From an uncultured Alphaproteobacteria bacterium (GTDB lineage Bacteria; Pseudomonadota; Alphaproteobacteria; RF32; CAG-239), in assembly GCA_900551585.1 (NCBI GenBank), contig URWU01000002.1, positions 1 through 35,112 on the forward strand: 35,112 nt of DNA, written 5' to 3'. Within the stretch, counting starts at the first letter, position 1, and every line of letters begins with the position of its first letter. This document shows positions 13,037 through 21,662 of this stretch, piece by piece. The position numbers and the translations under genes are program-made. The notes under the pieces were generated by a model, which saw only the letters and a list, made by a program, of their open reading frames with translations, searched no databases and had not been told where the DNA came from.

Positions 13037-14056
13037 ATGGAATTCAATCAAATTGTATTAGATTTGCAAGAGACAAGTAAAGAAATGCTTGCTGTCTTGG
13101 GTGTTGAAGTTGCCGGTTATGAGCTGGAAAAAGCCCGGATTTGTGATATTTACTGCCCGACCGTTTTAAGCTACGCTCCGGCAGTCATCATCAAGGCCAA
13201 AAACAACGAAGATGTCAAAAACCTTGTTTATTCTCCGTTGTCAGCTCAAATGTTTGTCACGGATGAGGAGATAGAAAACCTGTCCGCTGTTGGCAAAAAT
13301 TATCAAAACGGCTGCCTCGCTGTTGCTGTTGTCGAAAAAGAAGGAACCGTCACGCTCGAATTAAAAGTTGAAGAGAAAGACATAATCTGCGCCACGCTCG
13401 AAAAGGCTCAGAATATGTTGACGGGTTATCTGGCCATATCTTACGAATCAAATGTCCGCATCGCTTATTATAAAGCGCCGTTGGAAAATCGTGAGCTGAA
13501 GCCTGCAATAACTGCCGGAATCTTAAGCTGGTGCCTGCGCTTGAAAAGGCGTCCGAACTGGTATGACAACGTTATTGTCAACGTAGCTTGTTCGCATGTT
13601 TATTCTATCGGTTTGTCGATGGGAGAATATGCCGAGATAACGCTGCCTAAGCGCTGTCAAACAATTGACCGCAGCGGCAATCCCTCCCAAACGTATTTCT
13701 GGAACGGCAAATTTTTTATCCCTTGTGCTGATGACAGTGTCTATATGACAACGGCTGAGGCCAAAGAGGTTTGTAAAAAAATTTCTGAAAACGGCGATTG
13801 GGTCATATCAGACTTGCCTTGTCCGGTCTTCTGCGAAGAAACGCTTTACTATGCTGTCGGTTCAGTCGGCGAAAATCAGATTTTGTTGCTGAATGCGGCA
13901 ACCGGACAGATAAGCGAAAGGGAGCACAAGGATATTGATTATCCTCTTTGCGAAGACGTTTGTTTTCCGACAGGCGGTCTTCCCGGAGCAAAATGTACAC
14001 AAGATGGTTGGAATAGCAGCTGCGCCGCCTTTAGGCTGAAAGCAGCCGGCTTCTGA
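13037..14056 (+). CDS. Hypothetical protein, tandem paralogue A (339 residues)
   Basis: Unknown family, clearly homologous to the next gene (14229). Shared landmarks: a charged N-terminus, YSP/VVIKA (APAVIIKAKN versus SPGVVIKAVS), LVYSPL, VGKNY/IGKTY, the central NVAC/NVAN block, PSQ-x-Y-x-x-NGK, and MTTAEAK/LTMEEAK. Identity is low overall but collinear across the whole length. It is rich in Cys (about nine), with none in a known metal motif. There is no signal peptide or membrane segment. The ATG is preceded by an A-rich leader (CTTAAAGAAA) without a Shine-Dalgarno site. It has its own promoter (12947) and terminator (14091). The role is unknown; tandem duplication with separate regulation suggests a variable accessory function. 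Confidence 0.65.
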   Translation: MEFNQIVLDLQETSKEMLAVLGVEVAGYELEKARICDIYCPTVLSYAPAVIIKAKNNEDVKNLVYSPLSAQMFVTDEEIENLSAVGKNYQNGCLAVAVVEKEGTVTLELKVEEKDIICATLEKAQNMLTGYLAISYESNVRIAYYKAPLENRELKPAITAGILSWCLRLKRRPNWYDNVIVNVACSHVYSIGLSMGEYAEITLPKRCQTIDRSGNPSQTYFWNGKFFIPCADDSVYMTTAEAKEVCKKISENGDWVISDLPCPVFCEETLYYAVGSVGENQILLLNAATGQISEREHKDIDYPLCEDVCFPTGGLPGAKCTQDGWNSSCAAFRLKAAGF

Positions 14057-14090
14057 TCTGATTTCTTTTCGTTTTAAATTAAATGTTTGG

Positions 14091-14128
14091 AAAAGAGGGC
14101 TGACGCGATGTCATCCCTCTTTTTTTTG
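14091..14128 (+). terminator. Terminator with TGACGCGATGTCA arm, copy 1
   Basis: AAAAGAGGG, then TGAC-GCGAT-GTCA, then CCCTCTTTTTTTT. The inner TGACGCGATGTCA is identical in the terminator of the paralogue (15296-15330), so gene and terminator were duplicated together. Confidence 0.92.
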
Positions 14129-14130
14129 TG

Positions 14131-14159
14131 TTGACTTTTGTCTAATGAAAAGCTAATTT
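14131..14159 (+). promoter_or_regulatory. Promoter of the TTGACTTTTGTCTAA family, copy 3
   Basis: TTGACT (14131-14136), a 17-base spacer and TAATTT (14154-14159), with both hexamers and spacer length as in copy 2. Confidence 0.75.
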
Positions 14160-14228
14160 ATGAGTCCGAATTTTAAGACTATGTGAGTTAATTATATATT
14201 AGTATGAACCTTTAAAAAATTAAAAAAA

Positions 14229-15245
14229 ATGGATTTTATTGAAGTTAAACTCAATGATGTAAAAAAAGAGTTGGTAACTGTTTTGGCTGATGAAATTATC
14301 GGTATGACTGTTGAAGAGCCGGCGTTTAAATTAATTTTCTGCGCGCAGATTAAAGATTACAGCCCCGGTGTCGTTATCAAAGCAGTTTCCAAAACAGAGA
14401 CCAAATATCTGGTTTACTCTCCGCTGATGGGGCTGACAGATGCCGTATCTGACGGGTTGTTTCTGGATATCACGGAAATTGGCAAAACATATCATGCTAA
14501 TTTTCTGAATGCGGAAATAATCGGTGAGCCTGCTGAAATCGGTTTGATTCTTTATCACGACAAAGTAGAGGGCAACATTTGCAGCAGCCCGGAGCAAGCC
14601 ATGACTTTGATTAAAGCTTATCTGGCTATGGCTGACTATAAATGGCGCGGCTGGTATTATACCAATTGCTACAAGAGAGAAATCAGAAATGAAGTCATTC
14701 CCGTTTATGTCAATGATGTTTTGTACTGGTTCTTGCCGCATTTGATGTCGCACGGACTATATTGCGGTTTTCTGGTCAATGTTGCCAATTCAATCGTCAC
14801 TTATGGCGGTATTCGTCAGGAAGATTTGTGGGAATTGAAAGTCGGGCGCCGCTATCGCAGCAAAGCTTATAAAGCCTGTCCGTCACAGAGATATTTGTAC
14901 AACGGCAAAGTTTTCAGCGCCGTCAGAGACAACAGCCGCCTTTTAACAATGGAAGAAGCCAAGGGCTGCTATGCAAATATTCCGGCAAAAGACAAAGCTC
15001 GCTACGCAAATTACAAAGACAGGGGTTTTGTTCCGGTTATGGTCCTGAACGAATTTCACTATCTGATTGCGGAAAACTGCGATACAAAGAAACCCGCCGT
15101 ACTGCTGATGAACTCTCTGGATGGTAATGTCGTCAAATTCGATTATAAGCTTTCCGAAAATGTGAAATATATTTCGCTCGGAACTTATTTTGAAAACGAA
15201 GGCTGTCCGGTGACCTTGACCGACAAAGGCTGGGAAAGCAAATAG
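14229..15245 (+). CDS. Hypothetical protein, tandem paralogue B (338 residues)
   Basis: Homologue of 13037-14056 and of nearly the same length (338 versus 339). Conserved landmarks: VVIKAVS, LVYSPL, EIGKTYH, a middle segment with ALYWFLPH-like aromatic residues (VLYWFLPHLMSHG), FLVNVANSI, PSQRYLYNGK, LTMEEAK, and VLLMNSLDGNV near the end. Both copies align from end to end. It is probably soluble, with no signal peptide or membrane segment. The ATG follows TTAAAAAAA without a Shine-Dalgarno site. It is a single-gene unit with a promoter (14131) and a shared-type terminator (15296). No function can be assigned. Confidence 0.65.
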   Translation: MDFIEVKLNDVKKELVTVLADEIIGMTVEEPAFKLIFCAQIKDYSPGVVIKAVSKTETKYLVYSPLMGLTDAVSDGLFLDITEIGKTYHANFLNAEIIGEPAEIGLILYHDKVEGNICSSPEQAMTLIKAYLAMADYKWRGWYYTNCYKREIRNEVIPVYVNDVLYWFLPHLMSHGLYCGFLVNVANSIVTYGGIRQEDLWELKVGRRYRSKAYKACPSQRYLYNGKVFSAVRDNSRLLTMEEAKGCYANIPAKDKARYANYKDRGFVPVMVLNEFHYLIAENCDTKKPAVLLMNSLDGNVVKFDYKLSENVKYISLGTYFENEGCPVTLTDKGWESK

Positions 15246-15295
15246 AAACTCTGTTCTTAAGTTTCCGCTTAAGAGTCCATAATTGTTTAAAGTTG

Positions 15296-15330
15296 AAAAA
15301 AGAGGGGTGACGCGATGTCAACCCTCTTTT
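15296..15330. terminator. Terminator with TGACGCGATGTCA arm, copy 2
   Basis: AAAAGAGGGGTGAC pairs with GTCAACCCTCTTTT. It can also serve recG, which ends at 15349 on minus. Confidence 0.92.
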
Positions 15331-15348
15331 GTTTTTATTGGCAGTAAG

Positions 15349-17430
15349 TTATCCGGCAATATAAGTTTTGACGGCATCATCACGCTCAAAGAGATAGAGC
15401 AGAATCCGCAGAGCTTTGCCGCGCGGGCTTGCCAAATCCGGGTCGGTCTCCATAACCAGCTGTGCATCGCGTGCCGCCGTCAGCAGCAGGTTTTTGTGGA
15501 CGCTGAGGTCTGCCAGTTTGAACTCGTTAAAACCGCTTTGGCGTGTGCCGAGAATTTCACCGCCGCCGCGCAAGTCCAAATCTTCTTCGGCAATACGAAA
15601 ACCGTCTTCCGTTTCTTTCATAATATTCAGCCGCGCCCGGGAGTTCTCGCTCAAGGGATAAGAATAAAGCAAAATGCAGGTTGAGGCCTGATAACCGCGC
15701 TTAATCCGCCCGCGCAGCTGGTGGAGTTGTGCCAGGCCGAAACGCTCGGCATGCTCAATAATCATCACGGTTGCTTCCGGCACATTGACGCCGACTTCAA
15801 TCACCGTTGTTGCCACCAGGAGAGAAATCTCGCCTTTTTTAAAGCGTTCCATGACCAAATCTTTTTCAGATTCTTTCATCTTGCCATGGACAAGGCCGAC
15901 CTTGCCGCCAAAATATTTGCGTAAGGATTCATAACGTTCTTCGGCAGCTGCCAAATCAAGCTTTTCTGATTCCTCTACCAGCGGGCAGACCCAATAAGCG
16001 CGGGCACCTTCTTCAAGTTTGCGTTTGAGCGCGCCGACAATTTCCGGCAGCTTGTCAACCGGCATCACTCTGGTATCAACCGGTTTGCGCCCCTCTGGAA
16101 CCTGATCGATTTTAGAATATTCCATGTCGCCGTATGCAGTCAGCAGCAGAGTCCTCGGGATTGGGGTTGCCGTCATCACCAGAATATCGGCCTTATTGCC
16201 TTTGTTTGACAGGTTAAGGCGCTGATGAACGCCGAAACGGTGCTGTTCGTCAATCACGGCATAAGCCAAATCTTTGAAGGCAACATTCTCCTGAAACAGC
16301 GCATGCGTGCCGATTAAAATATCAATTTTGCCCTCGGCAAGGTCTTCGAGAATTTGTGTCCGCTTTTTGCCTTTGGTACGTCCGGTTAAAAGTTCGCAGC
16401 GGATTCCCAAATCGTCACATAGGGCACCGATTGTTTCCAAATGCTGTTTGGCCAGAATTTCTGTCGGCGCCATAATTGCGGCTTGTGCACCGCATTCAAC
16501 CGCATTGAGCATGGAAATAAACGCGACAATTGTTTTGCCGCAGCCGACATCGCCCTGTAAAAGCCGCAGCATGCGGAAAGGAGAAGATTGGTCGGCAGCA
16601 ATTTCTTTCAAAACTTTTTCTTGGGCATCGGTCAATTTGAAAGGCAGATTATCCAGCAGTTTCTTGCGCAGCAGGCCGTTGCCTTTGAGTTCGCGTCCCT
16701 GCTGTTTTTTGACCTTTTGGCGCACAATGGCCAGAGCCAGCTGGTTGGATAAGAGTTCGTCATAAGCAAGCCGCCGCCGCTCGGGGCTGTTAATGTCTAA
16801 ATCGCTGCTGAACTTTGGGTTATGTATTTGCTGCAACGCGGCATTGAAAGACGGAAAATTCTGAGCCTTGAGATAATTCTCGTCAAGCCATTCCGGAAAC
16901 TGCGGCACGCGCAACAGAGCCTGCTTAACCCACTTATTAAGCATTTTATTAGTCACGCCGGCAGTTAAAGGATAAACGGCTTCAATTCCCTGAATAGAGG
17001 CGGCTTCCTGCGGCCGGACGATATAATCGGGGTGGCTCATTTGCAGCTGGTTGTTAAACTTTTCGATTTTGCCACTGATAACCCGAGTTTCGCCGATTGG
17101 CAGATTTTTTTGAATCGATGAGGGATAGGCTTTGAAAAAGCTGACGATCATCTGCTCTGTGTCATCTTCAACCACAACCTTGTAAGGCTGGGATTTTCGT
17201 GCCGGTGCAATATGCTCGACCACCTTGACTGTGACTGTACAGATAACGCCGAGCCGAGCCTCTCCGAGCTTGGGAGAATAGCGGCGGTCAATCATTGAAG
17301 ACGGCAGATGAAAAATGAGGTCGGCAATTTTTTCGCAGCCGAGATTATGCAGCAATTGGGCGCTTTTCTCGCCCAGACCGCCGATTGTCGTCAGATTGGT
17401 AAATAACGGATATAGAATCTCTGGCCGCAT
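15349..17430 (-). CDS. recG: ATP-dependent DNA helicase RecG
   Basis: 693 residues, the usual RecG length. Residues about 1-150 form the N-terminal wedge/OB domain (GVICTVTVKVVEHIAPARK, then a beta-barrel segment), which binds branched DNA. The helicase domains follow: GDVGCGKT (Walker A, about residue 290), APTEILAKQH, DEQHRFG (II), TATPIPRT (III), VVEV-type motif V, and QLRGRIKRG (VI, where RGRVGRG is usual). The C-terminal TRG-like region (GGGEILGTRQSG) is intact. RecG reverses stalled replication forks and processes Holliday-like structures. Only a weak binding site (AAAGCAGACAA) precedes the ATG. It is divergent from mfd, with an 86-base gap. Confidence 0.96.
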   Translation of the reverse strand: MRPEILYPLFTNLTTIGGLGEKSAQLLHNLGCEKIADLIFHLPSSMIDRRYSPKLGEARLGVICTVTVKVVEHIAPARKSQPYKVVVEDDTEQMIVSFFKAYPSSIQKNLPIGETRVISGKIEKFNNQLQMSHPDYIVRPQEAASIQGIEAVYPLTAGVTNKMLNKWVKQALLRVPQFPEWLDENYLKAQNFPSFNAALQQIHNPKFSSDLDINSPERRRLAYDELLSNQLALAIVRQKVKKQQGRELKGNGLLRKKLLDNLPFKLTDAQEKVLKEIAADQSSPFRMLRLLQGDVGCGKTIVAFISMLNAVECGAQAAIMAPTEILAKQHLETIGALCDDLGIRCELLTGRTKGKKRTQILEDLAEGKIDILIGTHALFQENVAFKDLAYAVIDEQHRFGVHQRLNLSNKGNKADILVMTATPIPRTLLLTAYGDMEYSKIDQVPEGRKPVDTRVMPVDKLPEIVGALKRKLEEGARAYWVCPLVEESEKLDLAAAEERYESLRKYFGGKVGLVHGKMKESEKDLVMERFKKGEISLLVATTVIEVGVNVPEATVMIIEHAERFGLAQLHQLRGRIKRGYQASTCILLYSYPLSENSRARLNIMKETEDGFRIAEEDLDLRGGGEILGTRQSGFNEFKLADLSVHKNLLLTAARDAQLVMETDPDLASPRGKALRILLYLFERDDAVKTYIAG

Positions 17431-17455
17431 TTGTCTGCTTTAATCAAAAAAATGG

Positions 17456-17483
17456 TTGTACTTCTTGCCGTATTGTATATATT
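17456..17483 (+). promoter_or_regulatory. Promoter of the mfd operon
   Basis: TTGTAC (17456-17461), a 16-base spacer and TATATT (17478-17483), 33 bases before the ATG of mfd. Confidence 0.6.
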
Positions 17484-17516
17484 TTATTCGGTTAAGTAAA
17501 TGACTGATTCAAAATA

Positions 17517-20500
17517 ATGCTATATGATTTAAGCAAATTAAAAGGCAAAACCGTTTCTTCGGTGCCTGACGGCTTTGATGCCGTGCTGCTGGATAAGTTC
17601 AGCGCCAAAAAAACTCAGGATATCCTCTACATTCTGAGCGATGGCGTCGCATTGGAAAAAACAGCCCAGATTTTGCAGTATCTGAATCCCAAATTAGAAG
17701 TTTTGAAGTTTCCTGCCTGGGATACGGTGCCTTATGACCGCGTATCGCCGAATGTTAATATTGTGGCGCAGAGAGTTGAAACCTTAACCGCAATTGTCGC
17801 CAATCCCACCCCGAAAAAATCGCGGGTGCTTCTGGCCAGCGTCGGCTCGGTTTTGCAAAAACTGCCGCCTCAGAAAGTTTTCTTAAATTCGGTCAGGCTG
17901 ATAAAAGTCGGTAACAAGCTGAGCTTTAACGACTTTATCCACTATGCCGCCATCAATGGCTATAATCGCGTTGAGCAGGTGATTGAACCCGGCGAATATG
18001 CCGTCCGCGGCGATATTATCGATATTTTTCCGGTCGGAACAGAAGAACCGCTGCGTATTGATTTGTTTGATGACGAAGTTGAGCGTATTCGCACTTTTGA
18101 TGCAATGACCCAGCGCACGACCGGCGAACTCAACCATTATACGTTTCAGGTCATGGGCGAAGTAGCTTTGGACGAGAACACCATAAAGTCTTTCCGCGCC
18201 AAATACCGCGAGGCTTTCGGTGCAGCTTTCAAAGATGATGAAATTTATGCAGATATCACCAACGGTGTCAAACACCTTGGTATGGAAAACTGGCTGCCGT
18301 TCTTCTATGAAGATGCTTTGCCGACTTTGTTTGATTATCTGCCGCAGGCCGATATTATCCTTGGCCGTAATGTAGATGAGGCTGTCAAAGCCAAATGCGA
18401 CAGCATCGCTGATTATTATCAGGCGCGTTTGGAGGCTTTGAGTATCAAATCTAATAATGAGATGGATATCTATCGGCCGATAAAACCGGAACTGCTCTAT
18501 CTCAATGAAAAAGAACTGGGTCAGATTTTTACAAAAAAAGAAGCTGTGCGTTTCACTTCTCTAACGATAGAAAGTACCAATGAAATCATAGACGCCGGCG
18601 TTTTGCCGGGGCGCAGTTTTGCCCATGCCAAAAATATCAACCTTGGTCAAGTTTATTCGGATCTTGGTGAATATCTTAAAGAAAATTCTAAACTTCGTCG
18701 GGTAGTGTGTTGTTATTCCGAGGGTTCTCGCGACCGTGTCTTCTCACTGATGAGTGAGCATGAGATAAAAGATTTAACTTTTGCCGATAGTTGGGAAGAT
18801 GTTTTGTCGCGGGATATTTCCAAAACCGCCATGGTCGTTTTAAATCTGTCGCATGGTTTCAGGGGAGACGGCTTATGCTTTATCTCCGAGCAGGATATCC
18901 TCGGTGAACGTCAAAACCGCCGTCCGACTAAAAAAGTCACTTCCAAAGATTTTATCGCCGATGTCGCTTCCTTGAATATCGGCGAGCTGGTCGTGCATAT
19001 CGAACACGGTATCGGTAAGTTTTTGGGCTTGGAGAATATCACCGCCGGCGGTGCGCCGCATGACTGCCTGAAAATTCTCTATGCCAATGACGCCAAATTA
19101 TTTGTGCCGGTAGAAAATATTGATGTTCTGTCGCGCTATGGCATAGAAGACGATAATATCCAGCTTGATACGATTGGCGGCATGGCTTGGCAGGCTAAAA
19201 AGGCTAAAGTCAAACAGCGCATTCACGACATTGCCGAAAAACTGATTAAGATTGCTGCCGAGCGCCATTTGAAAAAAGCCGATACCTTTATTCCGCCGCA
19301 AGGACTTTACGATGAATTCAGCTCGCGCTTTCCGTATAATGAAACTGACGACCAGCTGAATGCCATCTCCGACGTTCTGCAGGACTTGGGCACGTCAATC
19401 CCGATGGACAGATTGGTTTGCGGCGATGTCGGCTTCGGCAAAACGGAAGTGGCATTGCGTGCGGCTTTTGCCGTGGCTGCCAGCGGCGCTCAGGTTGCGT
19501 TGATTGTACCGACGACCTTGCTTGCCCGTCAGCATTATATGAACTTTCTGGAGCGGATGAAAGGTTTTCCCGTCCGTGTTAAAATGCTCTCAAGACTGGT
19601 AACGCCGAAAGAGATGGAAGAAACCAAGCGCGGTCTGGCCGACGGATCGGTCGAGATTGTCATCGGCACCCATGCGCTGCTGTCTAAAGATATCAAGTTT
19701 TGCAATCTGGGGCTGCTGATTATTGATGAAGAACAGCATTTTGGCGTTGCCCATAAGGAAAAGCTCAAAGCCATCAAGTCAGATGTCCATGTCCTGACCT
19801 TAACCGCGACCCCGATACCGAGAACCCTGCAACTGTCCTTAACCGGTGTAAAACAGCTCAGTATTATCGCCACGCCGCCGGTTGACCGGCTGGCCGCCAG
19901 AACCTTTGTCATGCCCTTTGATAAAGTGATGATAAAGGAAGCCATTTACCGAGAGAAGTTCCGCCATGGCCAAACGTTCTTTGTTTGTCCGAGGGTTTCG
20001 GACATCTTCGGTGTCGAGAAAGAGCTCAGGGAACTGGTACATGATATCAAGATTTTGGTCGCACACGGGCAAATGCCGGTCAAGCAGTTGGAAAACGTCA
20101 TGAATGACTTTGCCGACGGTAAGGCTGATTTGCTGCTGTCGACAACGATTATTGAATCCGGTATTGATATGCCGAGTGTTAATACCATGATTGTCCACCG
20201 TGCCGATATGTTCGGCTTGGCACAACTCTATCAGCTCAAAGGGCGGGTAGGGCGCGGCAAACTGCGCGGCTATTGCTATTTTACCGTTCCCAAACAAAAA
20301 GCCTTGAAGCCGATTGCCGAACGCCGCCTCAACATTCTGCAGGCTCTCGATACCTTGGGTGCCGGTTTCTCACTGGCCAGCCATGACATGGATATCAGAG
20401 GTTCGGGCAATATCTTGGGCGAGGAGCAGTCGGGACATATCAAAGAAGTCGGTATTGCTTTGTATCAGCATATGCTTGAAGAAGAGATTATGCGTATTAA

Positions 20501-20993
20501 GGCCGGAGAGTATCAGGACGATAAGACGCCGCAGCTTAATGACTGGGCGCCGCAGATTACGACCGGTATTCCGATTATGATTCCCGATACTTATGTTCGC
20601 GATTTGGGTGTCCGCTTAGGTTTGTATAAGAGAATAGGTGACTTGCAGGATAAAGAGGGATTAGATGACATTAGAGAAGAGCTGATAGACCGTTTTGGCA
20701 AACTGCCGACCGAAGTCGACAATCTCTTAAAAACGGTCGAAATCAAACAGCTTTGCCGTAAAGCCAATATCGAAAAAATTGATGCCGGTGCTAAGGGTAT
20801 CTTAATATCTTTGCGTAATAATACCTTTGCCAAGCCGGAAAAGCTGATAGATTTTATCAATCGCCAGTTTGGTGCGGTTAAGATACGCCCCGATCAAAAA
20901 CTCTTTATTGAGAAAAATCTCGAAAGCTATGCTCTGCGTGTTGAAACCATCAAAAATTATGTAAATAAGCTCAATCAACTGCTTGAGGACTAA
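17517..20993 (+). CDS. mfd: Transcription-repair coupling factor Mfd
   Basis: 1158 residues, standard Mfd length. Residues about 1-340 are the UvrB-homology region that recruits UvrA. The RNA-polymerase-interaction domain (CarD-like, about 480-550) contains VVHIEHGIGKFLGLENI. The RecG-like translocase follows: GDVGFGKTEVALRAAF (Walker A, about 640), DEEQHFG, TATPIPRTLQLSLTGV and QLKGRVGRGK. The C-terminal TRCF domain (about 990-1100) is present (DLQDKEGLDDIREELIDRFG). Mfd removes RNA polymerase stalled at lesions and recruits the UvrABC system. The ATG at 17517 has a leader without a Shine-Dalgarno site. The operon continues with a TerB-like gene, whose ATG directly follows the mfd stop, and an outer-membrane barrel gene. 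Confidence 0.97.
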   Translation: MLYDLSKLKGKTVSSVPDGFDAVLLDKFSAKKTQDILYILSDGVALEKTAQILQYLNPKLEVLKFPAWDTVPYDRVSPNVNIVAQRVETLTAIVANPTPKKSRVLLASVGSVLQKLPPQKVFLNSVRLIKVGNKLSFNDFIHYAAINGYNRVEQVIEPGEYAVRGDIIDIFPVGTEEPLRIDLFDDEVERIRTFDAMTQRTTGELNHYTFQVMGEVALDENTIKSFRAKYREAFGAAFKDDEIYADITNGVKHLGMENWLPFFYEDALPTLFDYLPQADIILGRNVDEAVKAKCDSIADYYQARLEALSIKSNNEMDIYRPIKPELLYLNEKELGQIFTKKEAVRFTSLTIESTNEIIDAGVLPGRSFAHAKNINLGQVYSDLGEYLKENSKLRRVVCCYSEGSRDRVFSLMSEHEIKDLTFADSWEDVLSRDISKTAMVVLNLSHGFRGDGLCFISEQDILGERQNRRPTKKVTSKDFIADVASLNIGELVVHIEHGIGKFLGLENITAGGAPHDCLKILYANDAKLFVPVENIDVLSRYGIEDDNIQLDTIGGMAWQAKKAKVKQRIHDIAEKLIKIAAERHLKKADTFIPPQGLYDEFSSRFPYNETDDQLNAISDVLQDLGTSIPMDRLVCGDVGFGKTEVALRAAFAVAASGAQVALIVPTTLLARQHYMNFLERMKGFPVRVKMLSRLVTPKEMEETKRGLADGSVEIVIGTHALLSKDIKFCNLGLLIIDEEQHFGVAHKEKLKAIKSDVHVLTLTATPIPRTLQLSLTGVKQLSIIATPPVDRLAARTFVMPFDKVMIKEAIYREKFRHGQTFFVCPRVSDIFGVEKELRELVHDIKILVAHGQMPVKQLENVMNDFADGKADLLLSTTIIESGIDMPSVNTMIVHRADMFGLAQLYQLKGRVGRGKLRGYCYFTVPKQKALKPIAERRLNILQALDTLGAGFSLASHDMDIRGSGNILGEEQSGHIKEVGIALYQHMLEEEIMRIKAGEYQDDKTPQLNDWAPQITTGIPIMIPDTYVRDLGVRLGLYKRIGDLQDKEGLDDIREELIDRFGKLPTEVDNLLKTVEIKQLCRKANIEKIDAGAKGILISLRNNTFAKPEKLIDFINRQFGAVKIRPDQKLFIEKNLESYALRVETIKNYVNKLNQLLED

Positions 20994-21662
20994 ATGGGCG
21001 AAAACGTTTCGTTTTATAATTTGCTGGTGCATATTGTTGTCGGCGACAAGCTTGTCGAAGAAAATGCCGCTTTGAAAAATATCTGGGGCAGCGACGGCAA
21101 TATCATGCTCAATTTATATTTCTACCGCACCAAAACCTCTCAGGTGATTGATGCCGCCTATGTGCATGATGCTTTGGATTTAACCACCGAAAAATATTAT
21201 ACCCGCTGCCGGGACTTGCTTGATGATTATCTGGCCCAGCAGCGCCATGCTGATTCCAAAGAGCCTGAAACAGCGGATTCCGTGGCTGAATTCAAACATC
21301 TGGAAAGCCTGAAAGATGATTTGATTATTCTTATTTTTATCTCGCGCTGTATTGATTATTACTCGGAGATAAAAAAGAAAACCATTCATCAATATATCAA
21401 AACCCACCACCCGCAGCCGCAGAACCTCAGCGCGCAGTATATTGAAACTTATCTTAACGGCGTCAAGCCGACCCTGAATGATTTTTATCAGGCGCTGGAT
21501 AATCTGAAATATAAAACTCCGGAAGAAGCCGAAGATTTGGCTCAGGAAGTGGTCAAAATTTGTATCAGCGACGGCACCATGGCTTATAATGAAAAAGTTT
21601 ACATTGCCGAAATTTTACAAACCCTCAGAGAACATGGAGTTGAGCCAGATGTCGGACTATAA
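20994..21662 (+). CDS. TerB-like protein
   Basis: 222 residues, starting at the base after the mfd stop; GAGG in the end of mfd is its binding site, so the genes are translationally coupled. The C-terminal third (EEAEDLAQEVVKICISDGTMAYNEKVYIAEI, seen as a pattern: acidic helix, K..ISDG.....EK..I.EI) resembles the TerB/DjlA N-terminal domain, a helical metal-binding bundle first found in tellurite resistance. The N-terminal part (about 1-130) has no recognised family. It is likely cytoplasmic, perhaps near the membrane. Its partner in the operon is Mfd; whether it acts in stress or repair is unknown. It overlaps the next gene by 14 bases. Confidence 0.6.
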   Translation: MGENVSFYNLLVHIVVGDKLVEENAALKNIWGSDGNIMLNLYFYRTKTSQVIDAAYVHDALDLTTEKYYTRCRDLLDDYLAQQRHADSKEPETADSVAEFKHLESLKDDLIILIFISRCIDYYSEIKKKTIHQYIKTHHPQPQNLSAQYIETYLNGVKPTLNDFYQALDNLKYKTPEEAEDLAQEVVKICISDGTMAYNEKVYIAEILQTLREHGVEPDVGL

